Shown: positions 35,029-45,501 of the stretch, piece by piece
Layout: each line of letters starts with the position of its first letter
Numbering within the stretch: position 1 is the first letter of the stretch
DNA from: Methylobacterium sp. SyP6R
Lineage (GTDB): Bacteria > Pseudomonadota > Alphaproteobacteria > Rhizobiales > Beijerinckiaceae
Reading direction: 5' to 3'
Assembly (NCBI RefSeq): GCF_019216885.1
Contig: NZ_JAAQRC020000001.1
Location: 2,232,001 to 2,296,000 of the forward strand
DNA length: 64,000 nucleotides
The notes under the pieces: generated by a model
The model's input: only the letters and a program-made list of their open reading frames with translations
The model's database searches: none
Told to the model about the DNA's origin: nothing
Position numbers and translations under genes: made by a program

Positions 35029-35409
35029 TCAGGCGGCGGAGACGCGATCGGGCCGCCAGGCCCGGCGGGGAAGCGGCGCGGGCGCGCCGACCCGTTGCAG
35101 CGCGATCTCGGCGGCGCGGCGCGACTGCTTCAGGACGACGAGGGCCGACCAGCGCATCGCCACCTCGTGCCGGGCGACGAGCCGGCCGGCGGCGTCGTAG
35201 CGGCGCCAGCCGCAGCGGTCCTGCCCGGCTTCGTCGGTCTCGTCGTAGGTCTCGTAGCGGGCGACCAGGGCTCCGGTGGCGTCGAACTCGTCGTGGTACC
35301 AGCGCACGCCGTCCAGCGGGGCGCCGCGGCTGCGCGAGCCCCGGATCACCAGACGATGCTCGACGGGGGTGCGGAAGATCGTCTCGAAGACGGGCGGCTG
35401 GAACAGCAT
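35029..35409 (-). CDS. hypothetical protein
   Basis: I recognise no family in this 126-residue protein. It has no signal or membrane segment. Residues 20-80 are strand-like with aromatic and acidic residues (VRWYHDEFDATGALVARYETYDETDEAG), reminiscent of a small beta-sheet protein, then a basic helix (RWSALVVLKQSRRAAE). Coding is supported by the amino-acid pattern rather than by motif. ATG 35409 is used. Confidence 0.5.
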   Translation of the reverse strand: MLFQPPVFETIFRTPVEHRLVIRGSRSRGAPLDGVRWYHDEFDATGALVARYETYDETDEAGQDRCGWRRYDAAGRLVARHEVAMRWSALVVLKQSRRAAEIALQRVGAPAPLPRRAWRPDRVSAA

Positions 35410-35569
35410 GGCCGTCGATCATCCCCCTCTGTATCGTCACCGAACAGTTTCCGAGGGACAGGGTGCGTTGCAGCATAACCGGCGTCAAGGGCGTCGCGCT
35501 GCGGCAAGCGATGCGATTTGAGCGCCGACGGGTGCTCCTTTGGTCCAAGATGCCCTAGCTTCCGCGGCG

Positions 35570-36331
35570 ATGTCGCGACGAGCGAGGGTTTCGCGGATGC
35601 GGGGTGGGGCGCGGTGGGGTGTCGGGTCGCTCGTGCTGGCCTGGCTCGCGGGATCGGGGGCGGCGCTCGCCGCCGACGGGGATTGCACCGATTACGGCGC
35701 GCTCGGCGCCGGCGCGGGACCGCGCCTCGGCACGATCAAGGAGGCCGAGGCCCGGGTGCCGTTCGTCAAGGGCACCACCGGGCGCAGAGGCTGTCCCGGC
35801 CCCGATCCGGCCTGCCGCGAGAAGGCCTTCCTGGTGCCGGGCAACACCGTGATCCTCGGCGCCACCCTGCCGGGCTTCGTCTGCGCCAGCTATGTCGGAA
35901 AGACCGGCGCGACCCGTTCCGGCTGGGTGGCCGACGACGCGGTCGCTCCGGCGCCCGTCTCCCCCGCCCCGTCCCTGAAGGACTGGACCGGCACCTGGAC
36001 CGCACCGGAACAGACCGTGGTGATCCGGCCGGGCAAGACCCCCGGCACCCTCGCGATCAAGGGCGACGCCACCTACGGCGCCCTCGATCCCGACCGCGTG
36101 CGCCGCGGCGCGGTGAATATCGGAGAGGTCGAGGGCGAGACGGCGCCGAAGGGCGCGGACCTCGCCTTCACCATGGGGGACAAGGGCACGCTGCCCTTCT
36201 CGGCCGGCGATTCCGGCGATTGCCGCCTGCGATTGAGGCTGCTGCCTCCTTACCTGCTCGCCGAGGACAACAATGCCTGCGGCGGGATGAACGTGACCTT
36301 CAACAACCTCTACCGCCGCACCAAGCCCTGA
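35570..36331 (+). CDS. secreted hypothetical protein with SH3-like segment
   Basis: This 253-residue protein has a signal peptide (cleavage near ALAADG, about residue 36). Mature residues 45-125 contain a small strand-rich module (FLVPGNTVILGATLPGFVCASYVGK, SGWVADDAV) that resembles a bacterial SH3 domain, with four cysteines likely forming disulfides. Residues 135-250 look like a lipocalin- or avidin-like sheet (WTGTWTAPEQTVVIRPGK, DCRLRLRLLPPYLLAEDNNACGGMNVTF). ATG 35570 is chosen; ATG 35597 is possible. Function unknown. It precedes pyk by 41 bases. Confidence 0.75.
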   Translation: MSRRARVSRMRGGARWGVGSLVLAWLAGSGAALAADGDCTDYGALGAGAGPRLGTIKEAEARVPFVKGTTGRRGCPGPDPACREKAFLVPGNTVILGATLPGFVCASYVGKTGATRSGWVADDAVAPAPVSPAPSLKDWTGTWTAPEQTVVIRPGKTPGTLAIKGDATYGALDPDRVRRGAVNIGEVEGETAPKGADLAFTMGDKGTLPFSAGDSGDCRLRLRLLPPYLLAEDNNACGGMNVTFNNLYRRTKP

Positions 36332-36372
36332 CCATCGGGCCCTGATCCGAACGAGAGCAAGGAGCGATTGCC

Positions 36373-37806
36373 ATGCGCCGCCACCGCCACGCCAAGATCG
36401 TCGCCACCGTCGGCCCGGCCAGCAACACGCCGGAGCGGCTCAAGGCCCTGTTCCTCGCCGGGGTCGACACCTTCCGGCTCAACTTCTCGCACGGCACCCA
36501 CGACGACCACGCCAAGGTCCATGCCGCCATCCGCGCCCTGGAGCAGGAGACCGGCCGGCCGATCGGCATCCTCCAGGATCTCCAGGGGCCGAAGATCCGC
36601 ATCGGCACCCTGCGCGGCGGCCGGGCGGATCTCGCCACCGGCGACCGGATCCGCTTCGTGCGCGAGGGCCGGGAGGGCGGCCCGGATGCGATCCCCCTGC
36701 CCCACCCCGAGATCTTCGCCGCGGTGGCGCCGGGGCAGGAGCTGCTCATCGACGACGGCCGGGTCCGGGTGCGGGTGGTCGGCGTCGACGACGCGGCGAT
36801 CGACGCCGACGTGGTGACGGGGGGGCCGATCTCCGACCGCAAGGGCGTCAACCTGCCCGGCACGGTGCTGGCCCTGTCGCCGCTCACCGAGAAGGACCGG
36901 CGCGACCTCGCCTTCGGGCTCGATCTCGGGGTGGACTGGGTCGCGCTCTCCTTCGTCCAGACCCCCTCCGACGTGATGGAGGCCCGCGGTCTGATCGCCG
37001 GCCGGGCCGGGCTGATCGCCAAGATCGAAAAACCCTCGGCGCTCGACCACATCGAGGACATCATCCGCATCGCCGATGGCGTGATGGTGGCCCGCGGCGA
37101 TCTCGGCGTGGAATTGCCGCCCGAGGACGTGCCGGGGCGCCAGAAGGAACTGGTGCGGGCCTGCCGCCGGGCGGTGAAGCCGGTGATCGTGGCGACCCAG
37201 ATGCTCGAATCGATGGTGTCGGCGCCCTCCCCCACCCGGGCCGAGGCCTCCGACGTGGCAACGGCGGTCTATGACGGCGCCGACGCGGTGATGCTCTCGG
37301 CCGAATCGGCGGCGGGGAAATACCCGATCGAGGCGGTCTCGATCATGGACCGGATCATCCGCCGCACCGAGCAGCACCGGCTCTACCGCTCGCTCGTCGC
37401 GGCGAGCGAGCCGGAGGTCGAGGACAGCCCGCCCCACGCGGTGGCGGCCGCCGCGGCGGCGCTCGCCGACGCGATCGAGGCGGCGGCGATCGTCGCCTTC
37501 ACGTCGAGCGGCACCACCGCCGCCCGCATCGCCCGCAAGCGCCCCAACGTGCCGATCCTCGCGGCGACGTCCGACACGGCGGTGTCGCGCCGCCTCAGCC
37601 TGTACTGGGGCGCCCATTCGGTGCTCGGGCCCGAGATCGAGTCCTACGAGGCGATGGTCGACCGCGCCGCCGAGGTCGCCGCCCAGGAAGGTTTCGCGCA
37701 GGCCCCGGACCTGGTGGTGGCGGTCGCCGGCATCCCGTTCGGCCGGGCCGGGACGACCAACAACCTGCGGGTGGTGGAGCTGGGGCGGAAGGCGAGCGGG
37801 GTGTAG
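36373..37806 (+). CDS. pyk: pyruvate kinase
   Basis: This 477-residue glycolytic enzyme converts PEP and ADP to pyruvate and ATP. Family blocks are KIVATVGPASN, RLNFSHGTHDDH, GILQDLQGPKIRIG, the active-site strand LIAKIEKPSALDHIEDII with the catalytic Lys and Glu, MVARGDLGVELP and the MLSAESAAGKYP metal site. The C-terminal allosteric domain starts near 360. AAGGAG stands nine bases before ATG 36373. Confidence 0.97.
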   Translation: MRRHRHAKIVATVGPASNTPERLKALFLAGVDTFRLNFSHGTHDDHAKVHAAIRALEQETGRPIGILQDLQGPKIRIGTLRGGRADLATGDRIRFVREGREGGPDAIPLPHPEIFAAVAPGQELLIDDGRVRVRVVGVDDAAIDADVVTGGPISDRKGVNLPGTVLALSPLTEKDRRDLAFGLDLGVDWVALSFVQTPSDVMEARGLIAGRAGLIAKIEKPSALDHIEDIIRIADGVMVARGDLGVELPPEDVPGRQKELVRACRRAVKPVIVATQMLESMVSAPSPTRAEASDVATAVYDGADAVMLSAESAAGKYPIEAVSIMDRIIRRTEQHRLYRSLVAASEPEVEDSPPHAVAAAAAALADAIEAAAIVAFTSSGTTAARIARKRPNVPILAATSDTAVSRRLSLYWGAHSVLGPEIESYEAMVDRAAEVAAQEGFAQAPDLVVAVAGIPFGRAGTTNNLRVVELGRKASGV

Positions 37807-37886
37807 GCGCGCGTCGTCGCTCGACAGAGTTTACAACAGTCAGCGACACTGGCGCGAAACCCTCGAGATCGTCTCCTCCATCCACG

Positions 37887-38028
37887 ACCTCATCCTGAGG
37901 TGCTGGCGATCGGAGATCGCATTCGACCGTAGGGAGCCTCGAAGGAGAGCTCCAGAGATCGCGGAGATTTCTGGAGCCCTCCTTCGAGGTCAGTCGATCT
38001 TCGATCGACTAACACCTCAGGATGAGGT
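37887..38028 (+). repeat. repeat family B, complete unit
   Basis: A 142-bp unit is bounded by perfect 16-bp inverted ends ACCTCATCCTGAGGTG (37887-37902) and CACCTCAGGATGAGGT (38013-38028). Inside is a stem of about 20 bp (37936-37955 with 37971-37990) and a dyad CAGTCGATC/GATCGACT before the right arm. It fills much of the 397-bp gap between pyk and the next gene, where I see no other gene. Confidence 0.9.
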
Positions 38029-38203
38029 GAGCGTGTAGGAGATTCGGCCTCTACGGGAACCGAGACGCTGATGATCAGGCACCGGCCCCTTCCCTCCGCG
38101 ACCATCCGCCATTCCCAAAAGGCTCGGACGAGGACAAGTTGTGTGCACGGCATCGGCCTGCTACGCTGCGTTATCCCGATCAGCCCCCCAGGAGGGCCCG
38201 GCC

Positions 38204-38617
38204 ATGCGCACCCTCGTCGCCCTGATGACCCTGCTCGCCGTCGGCCAGGGCGCCCTCGCCGCAGGCAGCGACCGGGAGGCGGCCCGGGCGGTGATCCTGC
38301 GCCAGCAGGAGGCCTTCCGGCACGACGACGCGGCCGGCGCCTATGCCGAGGCGGCGCCCGCCATCCGGTCGATCTTCAGCAACCCCGAGACCTTCATCGG
38401 CATGGTCCGACAGGGTTACGCGGCGGTGTACCGCAACCGCCGCTTCGAGTTCGGCACCGACGAGGCCCTGCCCGAAGGGAGCCTGGCGCAGGGCGTGCGG
38501 ATCCAGGACCAGGACGGCACCGACTGGGAGGCGCTCTACACCCTGGAGCGCGACGGGGACGGGGCATGGCGGATCACCGGCTGCCGCCTGCGCAAGGCGC
38601 CCGGCAGCAGCGCCTGA
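38204..38617 (+). CDS. DUF4864 family secreted protein
   Basis: This 137-residue protein begins with a signal peptide (residues 1 to about 20, ending ALAAG). The mature part has an NTF2-like pattern, ILRQQEAFRHDDAAGAYAEAAPAIRSIFSNPETFIGMVRQGYAAVYRNR, matching DUF4864, followed by WRITGCRLRKAPG. AGGAGGG seven bases before ATG 38204 fixes the start. DUF4864 proteins are small periplasmic proteins of unknown function. Confidence 0.85.
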   Translation: MRTLVALMTLLAVGQGALAAGSDREAARAVILRQQEAFRHDDAAGAYAEAAPAIRSIFSNPETFIGMVRQGYAAVYRNRRFEFGTDEALPEGSLAQGVRIQDQDGTDWEALYTLERDGDGAWRITGCRLRKAPGSSA

Positions 38618-38680
38618 CCTGAGGGCTGACGCGCCCCGCGGTTTCGTGTACGGCCTGCGCCAGCCTCAGGACCGATCACC

Positions 38681-40093
38681 GTGCTTCATGTCTCGACCCG
38701 CGGCAGCGCCGCTCCGCTGACCTTCACCGACGCGCTGCTGGCGGGGCTTGCCCGCGACGGCGGCCTGTACATCCCGCAAGCCTGGCCGCAGATCTCCCGT
38801 GAGACCATCGCGGGTCTCGCCGGGCGGCCCTATGCGGAAGCGGCGAAGACCGTACTGTCGCCGCTGGTCGACGGCGAGATCGAGGCCGGCGATTTCGGCC
38901 GGATGATCGACGAATCCTACGCCACCTTCCGGCATCCGGCGGTCTGCCCGCTGACCCAGCTCGGCGACAACCTCTTCCTGCTCGAACTGCATCACGGCCC
39001 GACCCTCGCCTTCAAGGACGTGGCGATGCAGCTGCTCGGCCGGCTGATGGACCACGCGCTGAAGGCCAAGGGCAGCCGCGCCACCATCGTGGGCGCCACC
39101 TCGGGCGATACCGGCAGCGCCGCCGTCGAGGCGTTCCGCGGGCTCGACAACGTCGACGTGTTCATCCTCTACCCCCATGGCCGGGTGTCCGAGGTCCAGC
39201 GCCGGCAGATGACCACGGTCGATGCGGGCAACATCCACGCGCTCGCGGTCGAGGGCACCTTCGACGATTGCCAGGCGATCGTGAAGGCGCTGTTCCAGCA
39301 TCCGCGCTTCGCCGAGGACGTGCGGCTCTCGGGCGTCAACTCGATCAACTGGGCCCGGGTCGCCGCGCAGGCGGTCTACTACTTCACCAGCGCGGTGGCG
39401 TTGGGCAGCCCGCACCGCCCGGTGTCGTTCTCGGTGCCGACGGGCAATTTCGGCGACATCCTGGCCGGCTGGGCCGCCAAGCGCATGGGCCTGCCGGTCG
39501 GCCGGCTGATGATCGCCACCAACGCCAACGACATCCTGGCCCGCACCCTGGCGACCGGGGCTTACGAGGTCCGGGGCGTGGCGCCCACCACCTCGCCGTC
39601 GATGGACATCCAGGTCTCGTCGAACTTCGAGCGCCTGCTGTTCGAGTGCCTCGACCGCGATGCCGGCGCCGTCAACCGGCTGATGGCCGGCCTGAAGCAA
39701 TCGGGCGCCTTCACGCTCGACGAGCGGACGCTGGCGCGCATCCGCGCCGAGTTCGACGCGGCTTCGGTGCCCGAGGACGAGGTCGTCGCCGAGATCCGCG
39801 ACATCTACCGGGGCACCGGCCAGATCGTCGATCCGCACAGCGCCATCGGCGTGCGCGCCGCCCGCAAGCTGCTCGCCGACGATCCCGCGACTCCCGTGGT
39901 GGCGCTCGCCACTGCGCATGCCGCGAAGTTCCCGGATGCGGTCGAGGCCGCGACCGGCGTGCGCCCGGCCCTGCCGCCGCACCTCGCCGACCTGCTGGAG
40001 CGGCGCGAGCGCTTCACGGTGCTGCCGAACGACGAGGCGGCGGTGGAGCGGGCGATCCGCGAGCGCGCCCGCATCCTGAAGAGTGCCGCATGA
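38681..40093 (+). CDS. thrC: threonine synthase
   Basis: This 470-residue PLP enzyme of the longer, ThrC-type class converts O-phosphohomoserine to threonine. Motifs are VSTRGSAAPLTF, HHGPTLAFKDVAMQ with the PLP lysine K112, and GATSGDTGSAA for phosphate binding. The start codon is GTG at 38681. The next gene follows after 13 bases, a pairing seen in other alphaproteobacteria. Confidence 0.96.
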   Translation: MLHVSTRGSAAPLTFTDALLAGLARDGGLYIPQAWPQISRETIAGLAGRPYAEAAKTVLSPLVDGEIEAGDFGRMIDESYATFRHPAVCPLTQLGDNLFLLELHHGPTLAFKDVAMQLLGRLMDHALKAKGSRATIVGATSGDTGSAAVEAFRGLDNVDVFILYPHGRVSEVQRRQMTTVDAGNIHALAVEGTFDDCQAIVKALFQHPRFAEDVRLSGVNSINWARVAAQAVYYFTSAVALGSPHRPVSFSVPTGNFGDILAGWAAKRMGLPVGRLMIATNANDILARTLATGAYEVRGVAPTTSPSMDIQVSSNFERLLFECLDRDAGAVNRLMAGLKQSGAFTLDERTLARIRAEFDAASVPEDEVVAEIRDIYRGTGQIVDPHSAIGVRAARKLLADDPATPVVALATAHAAKFPDAVEAATGVRPALPPHLADLLERRERFTVLPNDEAAVERAIRERARILKSAA

Positions 40094-40106
40094 ACGGGAC
40101 CGCCGC

Positions 40107-41402
40107 ATGAACCAGCATTTCGCGACGCTCGGCGCCTCGCCGGAGCTCAAGATCACCCGCCTGCCCAACGGCCTCACCGTCGTCACCGAGGCGATGCCGG
40201 GTCTCGCCACCGCGACCCTCGGGGTCTGGGTCGGAGCGGGCTCGCGCAACGAGCGGCCGGAGGAGCACGGGCTCAGCCACCTGATCGAGCACATGGCGTT
40301 CAAGGGCACGGCGACGCGCTCGGCCCGCCGGATCGCCGAGGACATCGAGAATGTCGGCGGCGAGATCAACGCCGCCACCAGCGTCGAGCAGACCAGCTAC
40401 ACCGCCCGGGTGCTCGGCGAGGATGCCGAGGTCGCCCTCGACGTGCTCGGCGACATCCTGACCCGCTCGGTCTTCGAGGCCGGGGAACTGGCCCGCGAGA
40501 AGGGCGTGATCCTCCAGGAATACGCCGCCGTCGAGGACACCCCGGACGACGTGGTCTACGACGCCTTCACGGAGGCCGCCTTCCCCGACCAGCCGATCGG
40601 CCGGCCGATCCTCGGGCGCCCGGAGACGATCAAGAGCTTCGATCGTGCGGCGATCGAGGCCTATCTCGCCCGCGAATACACGCCGGGCCGGATGGTGCTG
40701 GCCGCCGCCGGCGCCGTGGAGCACGACGCCATCGTGGCGGCGGCGCACAAGCATTTCGGCGCCATGCCGGCCGGCGACACGCCGGAGGCGGTGCCGGGCC
40801 GGTATCGCGGCGGCGAGCGGCGGATGCCGCGCAAGCTCGAACAGGCCAACCTGGTGCTCGGCCTGCCCGGCCTGTCCTTCCGGGACGAGTCCTATTACGC
40901 CACGCATCTCTTCGCGCAGGTGCTCGGCGGCGGGCTGACCTCGCGGCTCTGGCACGAGGTGCGCGAGACCCGGGGGCTGGCCTACGAGATCCACGCCTTC
41001 CACTGGCCGTTCAGCGATTGCGGCCTGTTCGGCATCGGCGCCGGCACCGCCGGCAGCGACCTGCCGGGCCTCGTCGAAGTGACGCTCGGCTGCCTGCGCG
41101 AGGCGGCGGAGACCGTGGACACGGCCGAACTCGCCCGGGCCAAGGCCCAGCTCAAGGTGGCGTTGCTCTCGGCGCTGGAGACGCCGGGCGGGCGCATCGA
41201 GCGCACGGCGCGCCAGCTCCTCGCCTGGGGTCGGGTGATCCCGGCCGCCGAGGTGATCGCCAAGGTCGATGCCGTCACCCCCGACGACGTACGGGCGGCA
41301 GGCCGCGCGCTGATCGCCGGCGCGCCGACCCTCGCGGCGATCGGGCCGATCAAGAAGCTGCAGAGCCTGGAGACGGTCGGGGCGATGGTGCGGGGGGCGT
41401 GA
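40107..41402 (+). CDS. M16 family zinc peptidase (mitochondrial-processing-peptidase-like)
   Basis: This 431-residue peptidase has the inverted zinc motif HxxEH (H58-H62, HLIEH) and a downstream metal-ligand Glu region (EKGVILQEYAAVED). The C-terminal M16 half includes the RYRGGERRMPRKLEQANLVLGLPG block. It resembles bacterial relatives of mitochondrial processing peptidase beta, known to be located after thrC in Rhizobiales. ATG 40107 is used; the frame is open a little further upstream. Confidence 0.92.
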   Translation: MNQHFATLGASPELKITRLPNGLTVVTEAMPGLATATLGVWVGAGSRNERPEEHGLSHLIEHMAFKGTATRSARRIAEDIENVGGEINAATSVEQTSYTARVLGEDAEVALDVLGDILTRSVFEAGELAREKGVILQEYAAVEDTPDDVVYDAFTEAAFPDQPIGRPILGRPETIKSFDRAAIEAYLAREYTPGRMVLAAAGAVEHDAIVAAAHKHFGAMPAGDTPEAVPGRYRGGERRMPRKLEQANLVLGLPGLSFRDESYYATHLFAQVLGGGLTSRLWHEVRETRGLAYEIHAFHWPFSDCGLFGIGAGTAGSDLPGLVEVTLGCLREAAETVDTAELARAKAQLKVALLSALETPGGRIERTARQLLAWGRVIPAAEVIAKVDAVTPDDVRAAGRALIAGAPTLAAIGPIKKLQSLETVGAMVRGA

Positions 41403-41485
41403 CCGGCTCCGCGGCGGCGTCGGTTCTCCGCCGATAGGCCCCTTTCCCGCGGGGCTGTCCGGGCTTGAAGACGCGCCACGCCCAA

Positions 41486-41657
41486 CTCTCCCCCCTCTGC
41501 GGGGGAGGGTGGACCCTGCGTCAGCAGGGGCCGGGAGAGGGGCAGCGCGACGCTCATCCAGAGGGCGACCTTCAGATCGGGTCCGCCTCATCTGGAAGCG
41601 TGGTTCCCCTCTCCCGCCCAGCTCCGCCGGGCACCCTCCCCCGCAGAGGGGGGAGGG
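41486..41657. repeat. 172-bp palindromic element (family D)
   Basis: The ends are 26-bp inverted repeats with one mismatch (41486-41511 and 41632-41657; core CCCCCTCTGCGGGGGAGGGTG in part). Inner dyads GGGAGAGGGG / CCCCTCTCCC and TCCAGA / TCTGGA make the whole element fold into one long hairpin. It occupies the 315-bp gap between two convergent genes (M16 peptidase and htpG) and may terminate both. Confidence 0.8.
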
Positions 41658-41700
41658 TTCTGGCGCGGAGGCTATCGCTCCCGCACCTCAACACTGATCA

Positions 41701-41715
41701 GGCGGCCAAGCCGCC
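41701..41715. terminator. small hairpin after htpG
   Basis: GGCGGC (41701-41706) and GCCGCC (41710-41715) form a short stem three bases past the htpG stop. The much larger element at 41486-41657 follows and may be the main terminator. Confidence 0.35.
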
Positions 41716-41717
41716 CC

Positions 41718-43550
<1,833 letters not shown>

Positions 43551-43613
43551 GTGGTGGTTCTCCGATTGGGAACAAATCGTCGCGGGCGGATATGCGGGGC
43601 GGGTTCCGGCTTT

Positions 43614-44183
43614 TCAAGTTCCGGCCTGTCGAGGAAGCGGGAGCGCCGTTCCGGTCAGGCGGGCGACGATACCCCGGACCTCGTCCCGGTCCGCCGGCGC
43701 CCGATCGACCGAGCGGTGGATCGACAGGCCCTCAATCATCGCGTCGAGGGCCCGCGCCGTCTCGGGCGAGAAGTGCTGCTCCAGGGCCGCCCGGCTCTTG
43801 CCCATCCATTCCTGCATCACGCTGCGCAGGGCGGGCACCCGGGCGGCATAGGCGTAGAGCTCGTAGCTCAGGAGCAGGTTGCGGGGCGTCGCCCAATCAT
43901 CGTCGACGACGAGGTCCACCACCGCCTCGCAGGCCTCGGCGCGGGTCACCGCCGCGGCCAGCCGCTCGGTGAACCGGGCCGACACCGTGTCGGCGAGCAG
44001 GGTGAAGGCCTCGGTCAGGAGGTCGTCGAGGCCCGCGAAATGGTAGGTCATCGAGCCGAGCGGCACGTCGGCGGCGGCGGCGATCCGCCGGTGGGTCGTG
44101 CCGGCGACACCGTGCTCGGCGATCGTGTCGAGGGCCGCCCGGAGGATGCGGGTGCGGCGGTCCGGATCGTAGCGGCGGGTCAC
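43614..44183 (-). CDS. TetR family transcriptional regulator
   Basis: This 189-residue repressor has an N-terminal helix-turn-helix (RTRILRAALDTIAEHGVAGTTHRRIAAAADVPLGSMTYHFAGLDDLL, residues 10-56) and a helical ligand-binding C-terminal domain. It is divergent from the sugar O-acetyltransferase gene; the palindrome GTACATATGTAC at 44231-44242 between them is the likely operator. Such local TetR proteins often control their neighbour, here inferred. Confidence 0.87.
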   Translation of the reverse strand: MTRRYDPDRRTRILRAALDTIAEHGVAGTTHRRIAAAADVPLGSMTYHFAGLDDLLTEAFTLLADTVSARFTERLAAAVTRAEACEAVVDLVVDDDWATPRNLLLSYELYAYAARVPALRSVMQEWMGKSRAALEQHFSPETARALDAMIEGLSIHRSVDRAPADRDEVRGIVARLTGTALPLPRQAGT

Positions 44184-44230
44184 GGCGGGCAGGCTCGTCT
44201 GGGGGGCGGGTTGGCTTTCGGCCAGGGTGT

Positions 44231-44242
44231 GTACATATGTAC
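44231..44242. promoter_or_regulatory. likely TetR operator
   Basis: The perfect 12-bp palindrome GTACATATGTAC lies in the 95-bp space between the divergent TetR and acetyltransferase genes. A related alternating GTAC/TATAC pattern exists before mazE (854-864), but there is no evidence for a common regulator. Confidence 0.5.
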
Positions 44243-44278
44243 GTATCGCGATCGAAGGCCAGCCGACAGCGAGGAACC

Positions 44279-44887
44279 ATGACGGGCCAGAAGCAAAAAA
44301 TGCTCGCCGGCGAGCTCTACATCGCCGACGATCCGGAGCTGATCGCCGACAACCGGCGCATCTCGGCGTGGATGGACCGCTACAACGCCGGCAACAGCTT
44401 GAGCCAGCCGGAGCGGCAGGCGCTGATGGCGGAGGCCTTCGCGCAGGTGGGTGAGGGCTGCAACATCCGGCCGCCGTTCTGGTGCGATTACGGCTACAAC
44501 ATCAGCCTCGGCCGCGGCGTCTTCCTCAACTTCAACTGCTGCATCCTCGACGTGGTGCAGGTGACGATCGGCGACATGACGCAGATCGGGCCGGGCGTGC
44601 AGATCCTCACCGCCGACCACCCGCGCGATCCGGCCGAGCGGCGGCAGATGCTGGAATTCGGCCGGCCGGTCGTGATCGGGGCCAATGTCTGGATCGGCGG
44701 CGGGGCGATGATCCTGCCGGGGGTGACGATCGGCGACGATGCGATCATCGGGGCGGGCAGCGTGGTGACCCGGGACGTGCCGGCGGGGGGTGTGGCGGTG
44801 GGGAATCCGGCGCGGGTGCGTGGGGCACAGGAGGAAAGGCCTGCTCGGCCATTCGACGGGTTATCCCACCCTCTCACCTCGTCCTGA
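44279..44887 (+). CDS. maltose/galactoside O-acetyltransferase family protein
   Basis: This 202-residue left-handed beta-helix acetyltransferase (Maa/LacA/NodL type) uses acetyl-CoA to acetylate sugars. It starts with the MLAGELYIADDPELIADN cap domain. The hexapeptide core follows (IRPPFWCDYGYNISLGRGVFLNFNCCILD, TIGDMTQIGPGVQI) with the catalytic His in LTADHPRD, and it closes with WIGGGAMILPGVTIGDDAIIGAGSVVTRDVP. ATG 44279 has GAGG at short spacing. The last residues (SHPLTSS) and the stop TGA are encoded by the left arm of a family B repeat (44876-44994). Confidence 0.92.
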   Translation: MTGQKQKMLAGELYIADDPELIADNRRISAWMDRYNAGNSLSQPERQALMAEAFAQVGEGCNIRPPFWCDYGYNISLGRGVFLNFNCCILDVVQVTIGDMTQIGPGVQILTADHPRDPAERRQMLEFGRPVVIGANVWIGGGAMILPGVTIGDDAIIGAGSVVTRDVPAGGVAVGNPARVRGAQEERPARPFDGLSHPLTSS

Positions 44888-44994
44888 GGTGCCGCGGAGC
44901 GGCCTCGAAGGACGGCTCCGGAAGTCTCTGCGATCCCTGGAGCCCTCCTTCGAGGTCAGTCGATCTTCGATCGACTGACGCCTCAGGATGAGGT
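44876..44994 (+). repeat. repeat family B, complete unit
   Basis: This unit is 119 bp with ends ACCTCGTCCTGAGGTG (44876-44891) and CGCCTCAGGATGAGGT (44979-44994). The internal stem pairs GCCTCGAAGGA with TCCTTCGAGGT. The left arm carries the stop codon of the acetyltransferase gene, and the right dyad CAGTCGATC/GATCGACTG precedes the right arm. Confidence 0.9.
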
Positions 44995-45028
44995 CGAGGA
45001 TAGGATGCTGCGTCAGTCGCGCAACCCA

Positions 45029-45484
45029 TCACCCCTCCGGCCGCCGCACCACCAGCAGGTTGGCCACCAGCACCTGCACCGGCTCGCCATGCTGGTTCAG
45101 CGTGGTGGTGCGCACCTTCGCGAGGCCCTGGCTCGGCCGGGAGCGGGAGGGACGCAGCTCGATCACCTCGCTCGTGAGCCGGATCGTGTCGCCGGGTCGC
45201 AGGGGCTTGGGCCAGCGCAGCTCGTCCATGCCCGCCCCGATGATCCCGCCGGCCAGCCGCAACTCGCTGCCGACGAGAAGCTGCATGGTGAGCGCGGCGG
45301 TGTGCCAGCCGCTCGCCGCGAGGCCGCCGAAGAAGGTCGATGCGGCCTGCCCGGCATCGAGGTGGAAGGGCTGCGGGTCGAACTCGGTCGCGAAGCGGAC
45401 GATGTCGGCCTCGGTCACCGTCGCCGCGCCCGAGCCGTAGACCTGGCCCGGCGCCAGATCCTCGAGATACAGGTCCCGCGTCAT
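45029..45484 (-). CDS. MaoC-like hot-dog dehydratase
   Basis: This 151-residue hot-dog protein has the MaoC/enoyl-hydratase-2 active-site pattern FDPQPFHLD followed by GGLAASGWHTAAL. LYLEDLAPGQVYGSGAATVTEADIVRFA opens the family fold. Likely substrates are enoyl-CoA thioesters, but no partner fatty-acid genes are adjacent. ATG 45484 lies 17 bases after the MATE gene stop, so it may be co-transcribed with it. Confidence 0.88.
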   Translation of the reverse strand: MTRDLYLEDLAPGQVYGSGAATVTEADIVRFATEFDPQPFHLDAGQAASTFFGGLAASGWHTAALTMQLLVGSELRLAGGIIGAGMDELRWPKPLRPGDTIRLTSEVIELRPSRSRPSQGLAKVRTTTLNQHGEPVQVLVANLLVVRRPEG

Positions 45485-45501
45485 CGCCGATTCCCCATCG
45501 C

